DNA from: Parus major
Lineage: Eukaryota > Chordata > Aves > Passeriformes > Paridae
Length of the DNA stretch: 64,000 nt
Direction: 5' to 3'
Assembly: GCF_001522545.3 (NCBI RefSeq)
Contig: NC_031770.1
Location: forward strand, 6,289,321 to 6,353,320
Shown here: piece by piece, positions 50,801 to 62,987 of the stretch
How the letters are laid out: the number at the start of each line of letters is the position of its first letter
Position numbering within the stretch: position 1 is the first letter of the stretch
Notes under the pieces: model-generated
What the model was told of the DNA's origin: nothing
Databases searched by the model: none
What the model saw: only the letters and a program-made list of their open reading frames with translations
Made by a program: the position numbers and the translations under genes

Positions 50801-53800
50801 GTTTATTTTATTAGGAATTTTCATTTTTAAACTACATTTTAATACACAATTACATTCATTGCTATTACCCTTTTTCTGTATTTTTTACCTTCTGTCTTTA
50901 AAAAAATGTAACTCACAATAAAACAAAACAGTTATTCTGTGACAAAATCATCTTTGTTTGCCAAGGCAGCTTGCTTTGCTATCAAAGGTGAATTTTGGGC
51001 CTCTCAAGGCAAGCAGATAACTTAAGTGATAGATTCATATTCCTTTGAAGTGTGGTCTGCTACACCTGTTTTGATTTTACTACATGAGTGTTGCAGTAGC
51101 TGGATGGCCACCATGCTGTGAAGCATTTCTATTTCTCTGCAGAGGGCATACAGAGCACAGAATTGCTCCCTGCTAACCCTTGGGATGTTCACTGAAGTTC
51201 CCAGTCTCCTCTTCTGGACTGAGGTGATCATCCATCCATGAGACAGATAAGCTTCAGTGGAGCATAAAGGTTATGGCTTTTATTTCATTTATTTAAATGG
51301 CTTTTATTTCCATTTTATTTAAAATAAATGGAAATTAATACCTTGATGATAAAACAGTTCTTTTGCGAAGGTGAGCACTTGGACATCAAAATATAGAATA
51401 ATGAAGACTGTTTCCCTTAACATGGTATTTTCATGTCAGATTAGAGCTTAAAGAAAAGCATCTGTTCAGGTAACTGCAACAAATGCCATAGCTGATTTCA
51501 CATGTACTGTGCTTGATTTTCTCTCTGATATGGTGGTTTTGGTTCCTAGGCACTTGTACTTAGTTTCTTCATAGGGAGCTCTAAAATTCACCAAACAAGA
51601 AATATGTAAACAAAAATGTCTATCTTCTGCTTGGTGCAAGAATTGCAGACCTTCTTTCCCCCCTCCAACTGCAAGGACACCCATAAAGTCTTGGCCAACA
51701 CCAGAGGCATTGCTCATCACTGCACATCTCCTCAGTCCTTACTTCTGCTGAGGAAAAGGACCAACCTGTCCCTAAGTGCTCCAAAGCCCAAGGCACCCAT
51801 TTTTGGGCCAGCTCATTTACCAGCTCCCTCTTTGAGTGCCCAGGCATTAACCCCAGGGGAAAAGCAGACAAGGCATTGCGGAAGGGAAGCAGCTTATGCT
51901 TGAGGGTTTTGCATTCCACAGAACTGATTTCAACTCTTAATCACAGCCACCCTAAACCTTTGTTATTCCCAGTCCTTTTGGTAATCACTTCTGTTAACTT
52001 GCATTTTTCATGGACCACCTGCCAGCCCACATACACTGCTGACTGCACTGGGCAGTTTTCTGTTCACACTTACAATGCCTGTCCTTGATCCCACTGTCAG
52101 AAGTCACTACAAACCCCATCTGCCTCAGCTGTCCTTTCCCTCCTTCCTTGTCCCAGAAATAAAAGGGAGAAGGTGCACTGGGCAGGATTTCCATGCAAAG
52201 CCAAGGGATTTGTGCAGTGCCAAGGAGCTCATGGGACACAGTACAGGAGCACTTGCCCATGAAATTGTGGCAACCAGCCGTGGGATCGGGTGTCTGTGAG
52301 GATGGGAGAGGAGCAAAGTTTGCCAGTGGGGTCACTGGAGGCTGCAAACAATGCTGTTTAAAACTCAACAGTGTTGCAAGGCTGAAATACAGAGCTGGAG
52401 CACGCCTGAGTAGGGATTACTCATATATTAGTGATGAGAGGGATAGAAAGTAGTAATGACCTCAGGTGACATTCATCTAGACTGGGTCCAGAACCCAGAC
52501 AAAAATATTCCCATTTATAATGCTGTATGTTAAGGACAGAAAGCTTCAGAACAGACCTTTCTGCCACTTTGTCTTGCTTCTTACAGGAACATAGTCCTCT
52601 ACATGGAAAAGTTCATTTCTACACTAAGAAAATTACAGTTCTTTAAAGTATTTTAGGATTTAATGAAAATTACTGTGCCATCAGAAGTATGAGTATTGTT
52701 TTTCTTAGCCACAAAACCTAAGGCATTTAACATGATTTCAGACAAATGCAAAGCAAACTAATTACTGTAGTACTTTTAAATATAGATCATATATAAAACA
52801 TAAGTTTCTAAGACCTTTAGAAAACCCTGAGTATTTTGGTTGTTTGCTTTGTTTGCTTAAAAAGTATGTGATGGCACAACTTACTGTTATTTTTGGATAC
52901 TATCAAAATATGAAAAGAACAAAAAGCCAACTTGCTATTAATTGGAAATAATACATTTAAATTTTAGACAGAAGGAATGATTGAAAACATACATGGCTCT
53001 TCATCTCTTGTCTGATCATTCTCAGTTTTTAAATAAATCAAACCCTCTTGTGATTTCCACTTGTAATATTAGAGCTTTAAAGACCTGGCTTACATTCAAC
53101 ATGAGTTCTTCTGCCAACTTGGAGACAAATTACTTTGTAACAGACCTCTGTAAGTTGCTAGAAAAATTATTTGTCTCACTTTTAACAGTCCCAGTTTTTA
53201 ATGTGTTATTTTACTTCATTGCCTTCACTTTTGCTGGTTAAATCTAGTGAAAAAATAAAATTGTATTTTAAAGGTGAGAGGTTGGAACTTCTAGATACTA
53301 TTTTCATGTTTAAAAGAATGAGATGGTCAAAAACATCATTTGTTTTGTTGACACGAAGGGATATGGATTGCAGAGAATTCTAGAATCTTACCAGATTTTC
53401 AAGATACACTTCTGGTAGAGACACAGAAAGCATGCCAGATTTTGCTTACACTGATCTGGAATCATGGAGAGTAGATGATGTGATTTGAATTACTAATTAA
53501 CAATTGAAACTTTTTCTTTAAGGGGAAAAAGAGTTTTTAGAGCTAATCATTTTATAAACAAACAAATTCCCATCTAAGATGCATGCTAGGACAGATCCTG
53601 AACTTCTCCAGTTCTTCCCAACTAAGATGCCCCCTCAGCACTCAGTAACTTAAGAACAAAACCAGCTACAAAAACATCCAATTACATAATATGATCATAC
53701 ATTAAGCATTTACAGGATACCTAATACATGTTATCATACAAAATAATTATTTCTACCAGTAATTAAAATCACTCTGAAGTCTGCCTTCATCTTTCCATGT

Positions 53801-55419
53801 ATTTTGTCTTGCTGTGACATCCAAATAGAGGCCAGGCTTCGTAACAGGAGAAAGTAGCCAGCACATGTCCATGTGAAGACACAACATAATTGATACCATC
53901 TAATTTCAGTAAGAAGTCCTCACAATTTGTGACTTTTTATTTTTATAACCAGATTTTCCCAATGACTTCTCCAGCAAAATCTGTGGCAAGGACAGAGGCG
54001 TTGCAGGAGTACAGAAGTTCTGGTGGAGGGTTTTGAACCAGTGAGTCACTCAGTGTATCTGGGCAATCTGAGGGGGAAGAGGCCTGATTCCATATGTTGA
54101 TTTCCAGTTACAAAAGCAACAAGCTGAAAATAAAAGCACCAGTAACACAGAAGTGCTTGGTAGAACTCAGCAGGGTCAGAGGATTCAAGAGACAGTGCAT
54201 TTTGTTATTGCCTTTCATTTCCCAACAAATTTGTCTTCTATACAAATTACCAAACAAAGTTAGGGAAGACTCCCTATGAACCTGGTATTAAAACGAAGTA
54301 ACTCTGAAGATGTCCAAATGTTTATAAAGAGTAATTACATTTAAAACTCTCAAAGTATGCCAAGTATTCCACAGGCACATCATTGCAAAGCACTCTTCTA
54401 AAATCCATCTCCACCTGTATTTGTATATTGTATTCCTTAAGACATTTGGCTGTTTTGGTCACTCTACAACTTCCCATGTGCAAATCCAGCTCTCTTATCT
54501 CCTTTACATACTGAGATATATTTACTTGATACAAACATTGGCTTTGATTAGCTACAGTTTTAACCTGTTTTCATAGAAGTCTTTGTTTAGATTAGTAGAA
54601 CACCTCAGAAATTAAAAATTATGTCTTTAAAATTACCTTTCAGCTCTTTGTTTCTAAAAGTTTTCAGTCTTTCTGGTAATGCCATGTTATATTTCCATTA
54701 GAGCTGATACAGCAAACCTTTTAAAACATCCTAACACCCCAACCCACAGCAAATCTTAAGACAAATCAGTGGCCACACTCCAGGGAAGAGTGATCATTTT
54801 CTACTTACTGTATTCTCACTGCACCTTTGATACCTTCATCACCAGCACTAACATGGCCAAACAACATGGTTTCTAAAATTGTGTCATCTAGATCTGCCTT
54901 TGATTTTTCCCTTCCCCCCCACCCCTGCTTTTATTTTTTTTTAACACTTGCAATGCTGGAAGACTTTGTATAAGTATCATCTTCATGGAAATGTAATAAC
55001 AATAGCAAAAAGTTTATTTTTATGTAATTTCATTTAGGTGTGAAAAAAAAAAACACAGCTAGTACCCAAAATTCTTTTGAACCAATTTAAACTGTTTATT
55101 TCCAAAGTATGTTAATGAAACACTTCTCAATGGCAATATTTCCACCAATTAGTTCTATTCCCTTCAAGTATTTAAAGGAGAAATTAATAAAGCATTTATC
55201 CAATCTTTTAAAAATCTACAAAAAACTTGTATACAAAATTACTTTCATTTGTAGTTATATTATTACCATCTTTATCAAGACAGGTACGTTTTACAGGCTT
55301 CTGTGGAATTAAAAACTTTAAAACCACTTAGTCTCAGCAATAAACCTCTGCAGAACTGGTTTTATTATTTATAAATAAACCCATAATTATGATTTTGTAG
55401 TCATTTTCAGCACTTCTAC
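47871..55419. other. Intergenic region between the TASP1 5' side and the ESF1 3' end
   Basis: About 7.5 kb with no supported gene. Short open frames occur on both strands at 48,177-48,566 and 51,466-52,453 but lack splice logic, family motifs or domain content. A direct repeat with a hairpin lies at 51,273-51,335. The block 49,980-50,560 has more CpG and homeodomain-like TAATGATTTA motifs than its surroundings and may be regulatory. Confidence 0.6.
51273..51335. repeat. Short AT-rich direct repeat ending in an inverted repeat
   Basis: ATGGCTTTTATTTC-ATTTATTTAA is followed directly by ATGGCTTTTATTTCCATTTTATTTAA. The second copy forms a hairpin with AAATGGAAAT (10-base arms ATTTCCATTT and AAATGGAAAT). 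Confidence 0.75.
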
Positions 55420-55425
55420 TTTATT
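55420..55425 (-). terminator. ESF1: Candidate ESF1 polyadenylation signal
   Basis: TTTATT in plus sense (AATAAA on the minus strand) about 256 bases past the stop codon. A second AATAAA lies at 55361-55366. The region is AT-rich, so the choice is tentative. Confidence 0.4.
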
Positions 55426-55680
55426 TAAGAGAAGACATGATACAAAACAAACCACCCCAAAATGACCATTTCCTTACATATGTGCAAAACAGTATTTGTT
55501 GTGGCAGAAGAAAAGAGTGATGACGACTCTGAATACTTCAAAATTCACCAACGTAGTTAAAATCACTTTTCAGGACATTTTAGGTGGACATGAGTTAGAG
55601 CAGGCTGCAGTAACTTTAACAGATGTCTCCAGTTGGAAGGGCTGGGACTAAAGTAAAGTCTGAGTAAAAACCAAGTTCAG
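55426..55680 (-). other. ESF1: ESF1 3' untranslated region
   Basis: Sequence between the TAA at 55681-55683 and the candidate polyadenylation signals. The end is inferred. Confidence 0.5.
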
Positions 55681-55980
55681 TTAGCTGAATTTCTGCTTTT
55701 TCCGTGCCTGAAACTCTTTGGTTTTATTTTTGACAGACTTTATTAGCACTGATAGGGCAGGATCCATGGCTTTCTTGGCAACCTCTCCTTTCTTTGCCAT
55801 CTTGTTCTCCAGGCCCTTGTTTGCCTCCTTAAGATCTTGCTCCTTTTCTTCTCTTCGGCGAGCTTTTTCTTCCAGGATCTTTTCTACTGCTTTTGTCTTC
55901 TTGAAATTTGGATCTGAAGGATCCAAATTAAACAGGGGAGAAGTAAACATGGCTTGGAATCTTGTATCAGCAACATTTAC
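55681..55980 (-). CDS. ESF1: ESF1 last coding exon with NUC153-type motif
   Basis: Begins VNVADTRFQAMFTSPLFNLD, continues PSDPNFKKTKAVEKILEEKA, and ends VKNKTKEFQARKKQKFS then TAA. 99 codons plus stop; acceptor CCCTTCAG. The VNVADTRFQAMFTSPLFNLDPSD-type stretch is the conserved NUC153 motif of nucleolar proteins. Confidence 0.97.
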   Translation of the reverse strand, partial: VNVADTRFQAMFTSPLFNLDPSDPNFKKTKAVEKILEEKARRREEKEQDLKEANKGLENKMAKKGEVAKKAMDPALSVLIKSVKNKTKEFQARKKQKFS

Positions 55981-58900
55981 CTGAAGGGAGAAAAGAAGAA
56001 TTTATTTTAGGTAAACTTTTCCAATGACAGGAAAGCTTTTAAGCCCAATAAAACATGAACTGCTTCAGAAGTCACAACTCATGAGATTCCTGGAACTGCT
56101 CCTGTCACTAAGTCAAGAAGTACACAATTACCTGGAAGTCATCTTCTTCAAGTAATTCTTTCTTTTTCATAAGAAGTTTCTTTTTCTTCTTGCTCAAATT
56201 CTGTTGTTCTACAATCTTTTTATAATTAAAATGTTTTCTGGTGTCATCCTCATCATCCATCATCAGTAGGGCCATTTCAGCCTGTTACAAAATAAGAAAG
56301 TCCATGTACACAATGAAAGCTTTCTATTAAAAAAAAAAAATCAGCATCTCATTAATAAAGCCTGTATGAGTCTACATTTATTTTAGTTGAAATAGGGTCA
56401 TCAGGGCAATATTATTTAATCCATAAAAACATTATTTTAACATTTTGAGGTGTAGTATTGATACAAACTGATTTTGTTCTAATTAGATATAAAATAAATG
56501 CAAATGCCTACATTCAATTTTCAAACACAGTAATAATCTCATCTGAAAATTGTACACCACAGCCTAGAAGTAACTAATGGATACAATTTAACACTGATAT
56601 TCATATAGCAAAATTAAAACAAATATATCTGAATTTAAGTAATTTATTTAGCTAACTTGTTCTGAGAAAGAATGAAAACACAAAATAGCAAATAACTCAA
56701 TCTTCAAGGACCAAAACATACAGGACAAGGTTTGAACTCACAAATGTTTCTTACAATACTGATGTTAAAAAAATAAAACTTGGCACTGCCCAACACACAG
56801 TAGTTTTTGTTCCAAAAGTCCTCACTATTAAAATGGTATAGTTTTATTCTCTGCCATCCGATGATATTCTGCAGTTCCACTCACAAACACATACCAAATA
56901 CTTGCAGCATTTATGCAATGCAATATTTTACATAATTTTACCTTCTGTTTTTCAACTTCATCTTCATCTTCTGAGGTACTTTCTACTGATTCTGGCTTCT
57001 TCTTTACACCTATGTGCAAACACAGAGCATGAACACATTTATCCAAACTTACGCATGGGGGCATAATTTACCTATAGCTAGAACATCTCATTTTCTTGCA
57101 GTCAGTATTTAAATTTAGATGTGGAAAAAGGCTGCAAAGTTAAGAAAAACCAAGAGGACTTAAAGCAATGAAATTCCACTGAATACTTTTTCAGTTTAAG
57201 GAGGCAGCAACATTCAAAATAAAGTTAAGACAAAACCATGGTTTTACTGTATTTTTCCTAGAGCAGTAGAGAGAAGCACCACAATAGTGCAGGCAAAACC
57301 ATTGCATCACATCACTCCCAGGGTGTTTTCTAGTGGAAATTCAACTGTGATTGACTCTGCTCAGAGTGAATATTGCTCTGAGGAATCTCCCCTACTCCCT
57401 TAGCATCCAGATACACAGTGCTGATTAGACAGACATAAAGAACAGTAACAGCATAAGACATTAGTCAAAACAAACTTCTAATGAAAACAGACCTGCTTAT
57501 AAATCCTACAAAATCAGATTATTCTCTTTGGAATGCCTGTAGATCTTGATCAAGAAAAAGCAGGAAAAGCAGAAGGTTTCCTGACCTGAACCACACACTC
57601 TGACCTTTGAGCTTGGAATGACATTTCCAGGCAATTTATTGCAATCCACTCTGGGTACTCTTAAAGAAGATATTTGGCTTTATTCTGTTAAGACAGGTTT
57701 GTACTCAGACTAGAAATACAGACATGCCAGACACATGTCAAGTTATATCATTAAGGATACTCTGGAAGAGGATGTATTTATTGAGGAAGGTTTTCTTCTG
57801 CCTTGACTATTCCCTTGATTATTTCTACATGGATTCCAAACTGGAAATGGATTTCCAGAAGAAACAAACCACCACCACAAAAAAATAAACTATCTTGATG
57901 CACAATATCATCAGCTCAAAAACTAAACTATTGATTTAGTAGTTCCAGAAAATGTGCAGGAAAATCAGATTCAGATATGATATTGTTACTTAAACTACAA
58001 AAGTTATTGTGTAGAAGGGAGAAATAAATGTCTTCCGCAGGACTTCAACAACTATGGAATCTCTTCTATCTTTCAGAAGTGGCTAAACCACAGAAAAGGA
58101 GCACAAACTGGAGACAATTATATGAGAAGTCACATTGGTAAATTTCTTTTCTTTCCACCCATTTCCCAAAGGAAAGTCATTCAAGTCACCTTCCCTCCTC
58201 TCACTCTATGGGGAATCACAGAAGTGATCCTTGTGCCTTCAGAGTTCTGGATGCAGATGGGGCTGAACAAGGCATTAGTATCAAACTGAACTCTTTTCCA
58301 TGAAAATAAATAAATTAGTAAACCCTTTATTTCTTACTTTGACATTATGCAGCTAATAAAACCAGCCTGGGACCTAAAATCATCCTTGGGACTCAAAAAT
58401 TTGTATCATACTGAAAATGGTTCTGCTTGAAAATTCACAAAGGCATCACTTTCTGTATTTTAAACATACTCCTGCCACAGTCCCTCATCCCACATACATT
58501 CTGCTAGCCCCACCACACACACTTGTTGCACAGTTATGGCAAACTGACTGCAAACCCTCAGATTTTTCCTAGTACTTCATCCCTGCTGCCGTCTTTTAAT
58601 CAGATTTGTCCCACCTACAGCAGAAGATACTTCAGTGTGACACAGAACTAACTGGTAGCTGCCACCAGCCAGTATAAAAAGTGTCCAGTTTCTGGACCAA
58701 GAAACTGGACACCCAAGCTGCCATTCAACTCTTTTCTGCTCAAGAATTTTGTTTGCAACATTAACTCTGCTCAACAACTTCCCAGCTGACAGTAAAAGCT
58801 AATCCTAACTTTGATACTTCAGACACAGAAACTGACCCCAAATCAAAAATTCCTCCCACAAGACCTCTGCCTTAGTCAGTAACATGAGTTAGTCTCAAAA

Positions 58901-61900
58901 GCCTTGCAAAGACACACAGTAAATTAACCTTTCATCTACTTTATCTCTCAAGAACAGGTTCTACAACTATTCTCTGATTTTGCTGTTAAGCTCTTAGGTC
59001 GTTGCACTCATACTGCTCCATTCCAGCTTTAAAAAGCCATCAATTCCTATATACATCATAAATTAGATCACCAGAAGGCATTTAATGCTTTGGAACCAGT
59101 AGGAGTTTCAATAATGTGTGAAGAATTCCTCAAAGGTTCAACAGAAACTACGTTTAACTGTCTAATATGTTCTGAAACTCCAAAGTGATCTCCAAAAGCA
59201 GGACCTTGCTCTCATTTTAATAACCAATTACACTATTTAGCTATTAACTTTTCAACACTTTAGGGTGTAAGAGTCATTCTGTCTCCCTTTTCTAAGACCC
59301 CAAAGAAGCTGATGCAGTAACAGTGAAACTGGCCAAGGCAAACCCAAGTCTTACAAGGCTTTTTGAAACAGTATGGACATCCGTGTAAAATGGAAGTGAC
59401 AAATTTATTTTTTTTCTTGACAATATGAAACTATAGTCAAGCTTCTAGAATGCATCATCAAGGCTCATGTATCTGCAGCATCTGACATTTTAGCCTGTGG
59501 TACTATTAAAAAGTCACATGAAAAGTGTGTAAAGCAAGTACTACCATTAACCCCACACAAGACAGCTTTTGGGCACAGCAGGCACAAATAATTTTTTCTT
59601 CCTTGCCTCTCCCAGGGTGACACATCCACAGTGTGAGAATCACTGCCTGCTTATCTGGAACAGTTATCAGGAAAAAAGACATACCTGAGGAACTTATGCT
59701 TTAGCAGACTTCCCATAAAATCCAGTTTTCCTTTCACAGCACTCAGAGTAGTTTTTAGGCCCTTGGTCTAGCAGCTCCTTACACTCTTGCTTCCCTTCTA
59801 TTGCCTCAGCTTGGCAGAAACCAAGCTACACAAGACCCATGCATGTTACAGGCAACAAATGAATCCAGCACTACTGCATCCTCAGCTTCTGCACTGCTCC
59901 ACATGAGTCTGCAAATAAACCCTGTCATATGCTTTTTCAGCATAATAATCTAAATTCATCTGACAGTCAATTTAAGGGTGAAATTTCAATCTTCCAGGGG
60001 AATTGTGGAAGGCTTGTGAAAAATGATGGTCATTTAAAGTTGCCTATACCCTAAATACAAAGTTGGCAGAATTACAGCCAAGTTCAAAGATGACTGTAAC
60101 CCACTTTCCCTTGCTGGATAAGTTGTGCTTAAAAGCAACCCCAGCTATGAGACAGAGGCTGTTCTGCATAAACTTGGTGAAAGCCAAAGTTGTGCTGTGT
60201 AATTACCATTAAAATGTAAACTGGCTCACAGCCAGACACTGTACTGTCCCTTTAGAACTTCTCCAGGGCTAACCACGTTCTGGTTTTCTCCTGTATCTCA
60301 GTAATTATCAGTAATCTTGAAGACAAAAGCTTCACTTTCTTAACCTTTATGTGTATTTAACTATCCTCAAAGACTCCACAAACACTCAAGTCTATTCTCC
60401 TTGTTATGGACAAGGTTTAAAAATGTGCAGATAAGCTCATTCTCTGCCAAGCCCCTTTAGGACACAACTTCTCACATAATGTAGAAGAACACATTTTTTC
60501 AGAGGTTTCACAGAGAACATCACACATCATATGACAGCACCTAGGCAATCTTGCTATTAAAGAAAAATGAAACAATTTGGTGGAAGGAATGGTTATCTTT
60601 ACAATGAGTTATTTCAACCAATACACAAGCCATGCAGAAAGCATGGCAGAAAACAGCACTGCATGACAATTTGGACTGTGGTGTTTTTTCTAAAACATGG
60701 ACAGGACTCACTCTACTGTTCTGTATTTCAGATTGTTAAGCACAGAATCATCCAGATTTTGGGGTTTAGTTATTTATTTTATCCTAGAATAGATTTTAAC
60801 ATTCGGGACAGAAGCCTGTGCTGGCAAGTATAAAATTAAAGGTAACTTATCCTTTTTAAATGGAACTTGGATCTGCAGGTCTGTGCTCAAAAAACCCTCA
60901 ACCAAACAACAGACTGGCAATATTAGTAAATCTGTTACTATCCTCTTTATGTTTGTTTTCTTCTTTTGTTTTTATGTCATTTTTCTTTTTTTAATATACA
61001 ATAATATGAGCCACCCTTAGGATCTGGCTCCCAAAAGTATGAAACATCAGAAACTTACCTTCATTGATTTTACTAAGCAAAATTACTCAGAATAAATTTG
61101 CTGTTACCATGGCAAAAGCTAATTTAAACATCAGAATAAAAAGCTTGTAAAAAAGGTGTCCTAAAAATCTAAACTGGGCAAGTTATTTTCTAAAATATTA
61201 CATTTCACTATTAGGGTTCCTAAGCAGCCAAGAGTACTACAGTAAAAATGTGTATCAGACTAAGAGAAAAGTGATTTCTTCTCAAAGACAACTTTGTTTA
61301 TGATGCAAAAACATTTGACATTTTTGTAATTGACCCAAGCTTCAAAGGGATCCATATATATATGTCTCTTCCTGTATAAAAAGAAAAATGTTTCAAAAGC
61401 AATGGAGTTTTTTTCTTTGGAATATATAGGGGAGCAGCTTGTTTTTAACAGCCACCACCAGAAACTGGATAACTAATGATCTCTGGTGAAAGCCAAGAGA
61501 ATATTCCCTACTATTCCATGTATTACAATACACATAATTTTACAGGAACAGCAATTTTAGGCAAATACTGCGTTTTATCCTGAATATTCTGTGTTTAGAC
61601 CAGCCTGACTTTGTTCTAAAAACTCAGTATTTAACAAAAGGGCAGATTTACTGTAGAAGTTGCATGTCTTGACTGACCTGTTTTCTCAAATTCTTCAGCA
61701 AAATAGGGGTCATTGAGATCAACATCAGGTGGAAGTTCATCTTCACTCTCTTCTTTCTCAGCATCAGCCTGTAACAAAGCACAAACATCACTTCAATCAA
61801 CATGTAACTATTATTTAAGTTTTACTGGAATGAGGTGTTCTGTTAGTAGGTATGAAAATGAAAACTGAAATACTGTACATTGAACATCAAAAACCAGAGC

Positions 61901-62987
61901 ACACTAAAAATTGATAGTAAAGATAAATCAACAATTTCAACCCTCTTTCATACATTTTTGTTATGCATATCCCCAAACCGTGCTGCATCAGACACCCATT
62001 CCAACAAATTACAGGATCAGCACTGTTATGTCCTTATTTTATGTTCCACAAAAGCTGTGCCTGGGGACAAACTCGAGTAAGAAAGTTCATTTTGTGCTGC
62101 AAATTTCAAAAAGCTGGAGTTTAGATGTAAAAGAACTGATTTTCTTACTGGTAGTATTGTGTCATACACCTTGCTTCTTGACTTAATTTATCAAACTGGA
62201 CAAAGCTGCTCTGCTACCCCAAAAGTGCTGCTTTGAGCACTTAGCAGGTTAAAGAAGTTACTCATCAAGTGCCAGTTAAAACTGACGTGCACAGAGTAAC
62301 TCAAGGTGTAGAGTTTACTCTTAGAAGTGCAATTCAGCAATGTGAGTTACATTGGGAGTAATTTAAGACTTCAGAGAAGCCAGATTCTGTGTGCCACATG
62401 TTTTTTTTTCGTTTTTTTTTTCCTCTTGCAATTTGGAATTTGAGTTGTTCTTTGCAGCTATTAATTCTTTGCTATTACAGCTTTGGAAAACAAGTCTGTA
62501 TTATTTTAGCCCCAAAATTTCCAAACCTACAATTATCTTTGTCATAACAACTTGGAACTGATATGCACACAGTAGCAAAAAGACCTCTTCTAATGCATTA
62601 AATATGCAAATTAAAGCCAGTTATTATTATGACTAATTTATCTTTACAGAAGCACTATGTATGGTCAGCAGTATGCTGAATATCCTTTTGCTCTGTAGGC
62701 TTGATGGAGTAATCTCAGTACTTCCATGTGAATGACCACTGCACATTCTAACCTTAAAACAGCACTGGCAGCTGGACAATTTGTTTTGTTTATCTGAAAC
62801 AAACATTAACAACAAATTAAGAAAACAAACAAACAACTCCCCCTCAAATGGCCAATATAAACCACCTTTCTCTTTTTCTTAAGCATTCTTTTTTCTTTCT
62901 TCTTCTCTAGATATTTTTGCCATGGAGTCAGGTTATCCTTTCCTTCCAACCTGTTTTTGACCATTTCTTCAGCAGTTTCTTTGAGGC
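55681..62987 (-). CDS. ESF1: ESF1 nucleolar pre-rRNA processing protein, C-terminal five exons (partial)
   Basis: Exons 62866-62987, 61678-61768, 56942-57009, 56132-56281 and 55681-55980 join in frame across GT/AG introns to give about 243 C-terminal residues. ESF1 is a nucleolar protein needed for small-subunit (18S) pre-rRNA processing. Visible blocks in order: LKETAEEMVKNRLEGKDNLT, a very lysine-rich coiled region (EKKKEKRMLKKKRK), an acidic block with LPPDVDLNDPYFAEEF, AEMALLMMDDEDDTRKHFNY, and a NUC153-type motif (VNVADTRFQAMFTSPLFNLD, then PSDPNFKKTKA). The C-terminus is EFQARKKQKFS (human ends with a similar FQARKKQK). N-terminal exons lie beyond 64,000. Alternating acidic and basic low-complexity blocks are usual for the family. 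Confidence 0.96.
55981..56131 (-). other. ESF1: ESF1 last intron
   Basis: 151 bases, GT/AG, nothing inside. Confidence 0.9.
56132..56281 (-). CDS. ESF1: ESF1 exon (second from last)
   Basis: Reads AEMALLMMDDEDDTRKHFNY, KKIVEQQNLSKKKKKLLMKK, KELLEEDDFQ. 150 bases, phase 0 at both ends; acceptor TGTAACAG, donor GTAATTG. Close match to human ESF1. Confidence 0.97.
56282..56941 (-). other. ESF1: ESF1 intron
   Basis: 660 bases, AT-rich, with a 12-base A run at 56,329-56,340. Nothing else seen. Confidence 0.9.
56942..57009 (-). CDS. ESF1: ESF1 exon (third from last)
   Basis: Reads (G)VKKKPESVESTSEDEDEVE then KQK. A low-complexity, poorly conserved linker. Frame and split codon agree with both neighbours. 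68 bases; acceptor GCACATAG, donor GTAAAA. Confidence 0.9.
57010..61677 (-). other. ESF1: ESF1 intron (4.7 kb)
   Basis: Largest ESF1 intron in the window. I looked for exons and for clear transposons and found none. No snoRNA C/D or H/ACA hallmark was convincing by eye. Confidence 0.8.
61678..61768 (-). CDS. ESF1: ESF1 exon (fourth from last), acidic block
   Basis: Reads ADAEKEESEDELPPDVDLND then PYFAEEFEKT and a split Gly codon. The DVDLNDPYFAEE core is a conserved ESF1 signature. 91 bases; acceptor TGTTACAG, donor GTCAGTC. Confidence 0.96.
61769..62865 (-). other. ESF1: ESF1 intron (1.1 kb)
   Basis: AT-rich, with a T-rich run near 62,400-62,425. Nothing else recognised. Confidence 0.85.
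62866..62987 (-). CDS. ESF1: ESF1 exon (fifth from last)
   Basis: Reads (G)LKETAEEMVKNRLEGKDNL then TPWQKYLEKKKEKRMLKKKRK. 122 bases; acceptor TTTTTTCCTAG, donor GTGGTTTAT, which is a weak donor. Starts in phase 1 and ends in phase 0. Confidence 0.94.

Noticed and set aside
55718..55984. 88-codon plus-strand frame
   Set aside because: It is the antisense shadow of the ESF1 last exon.
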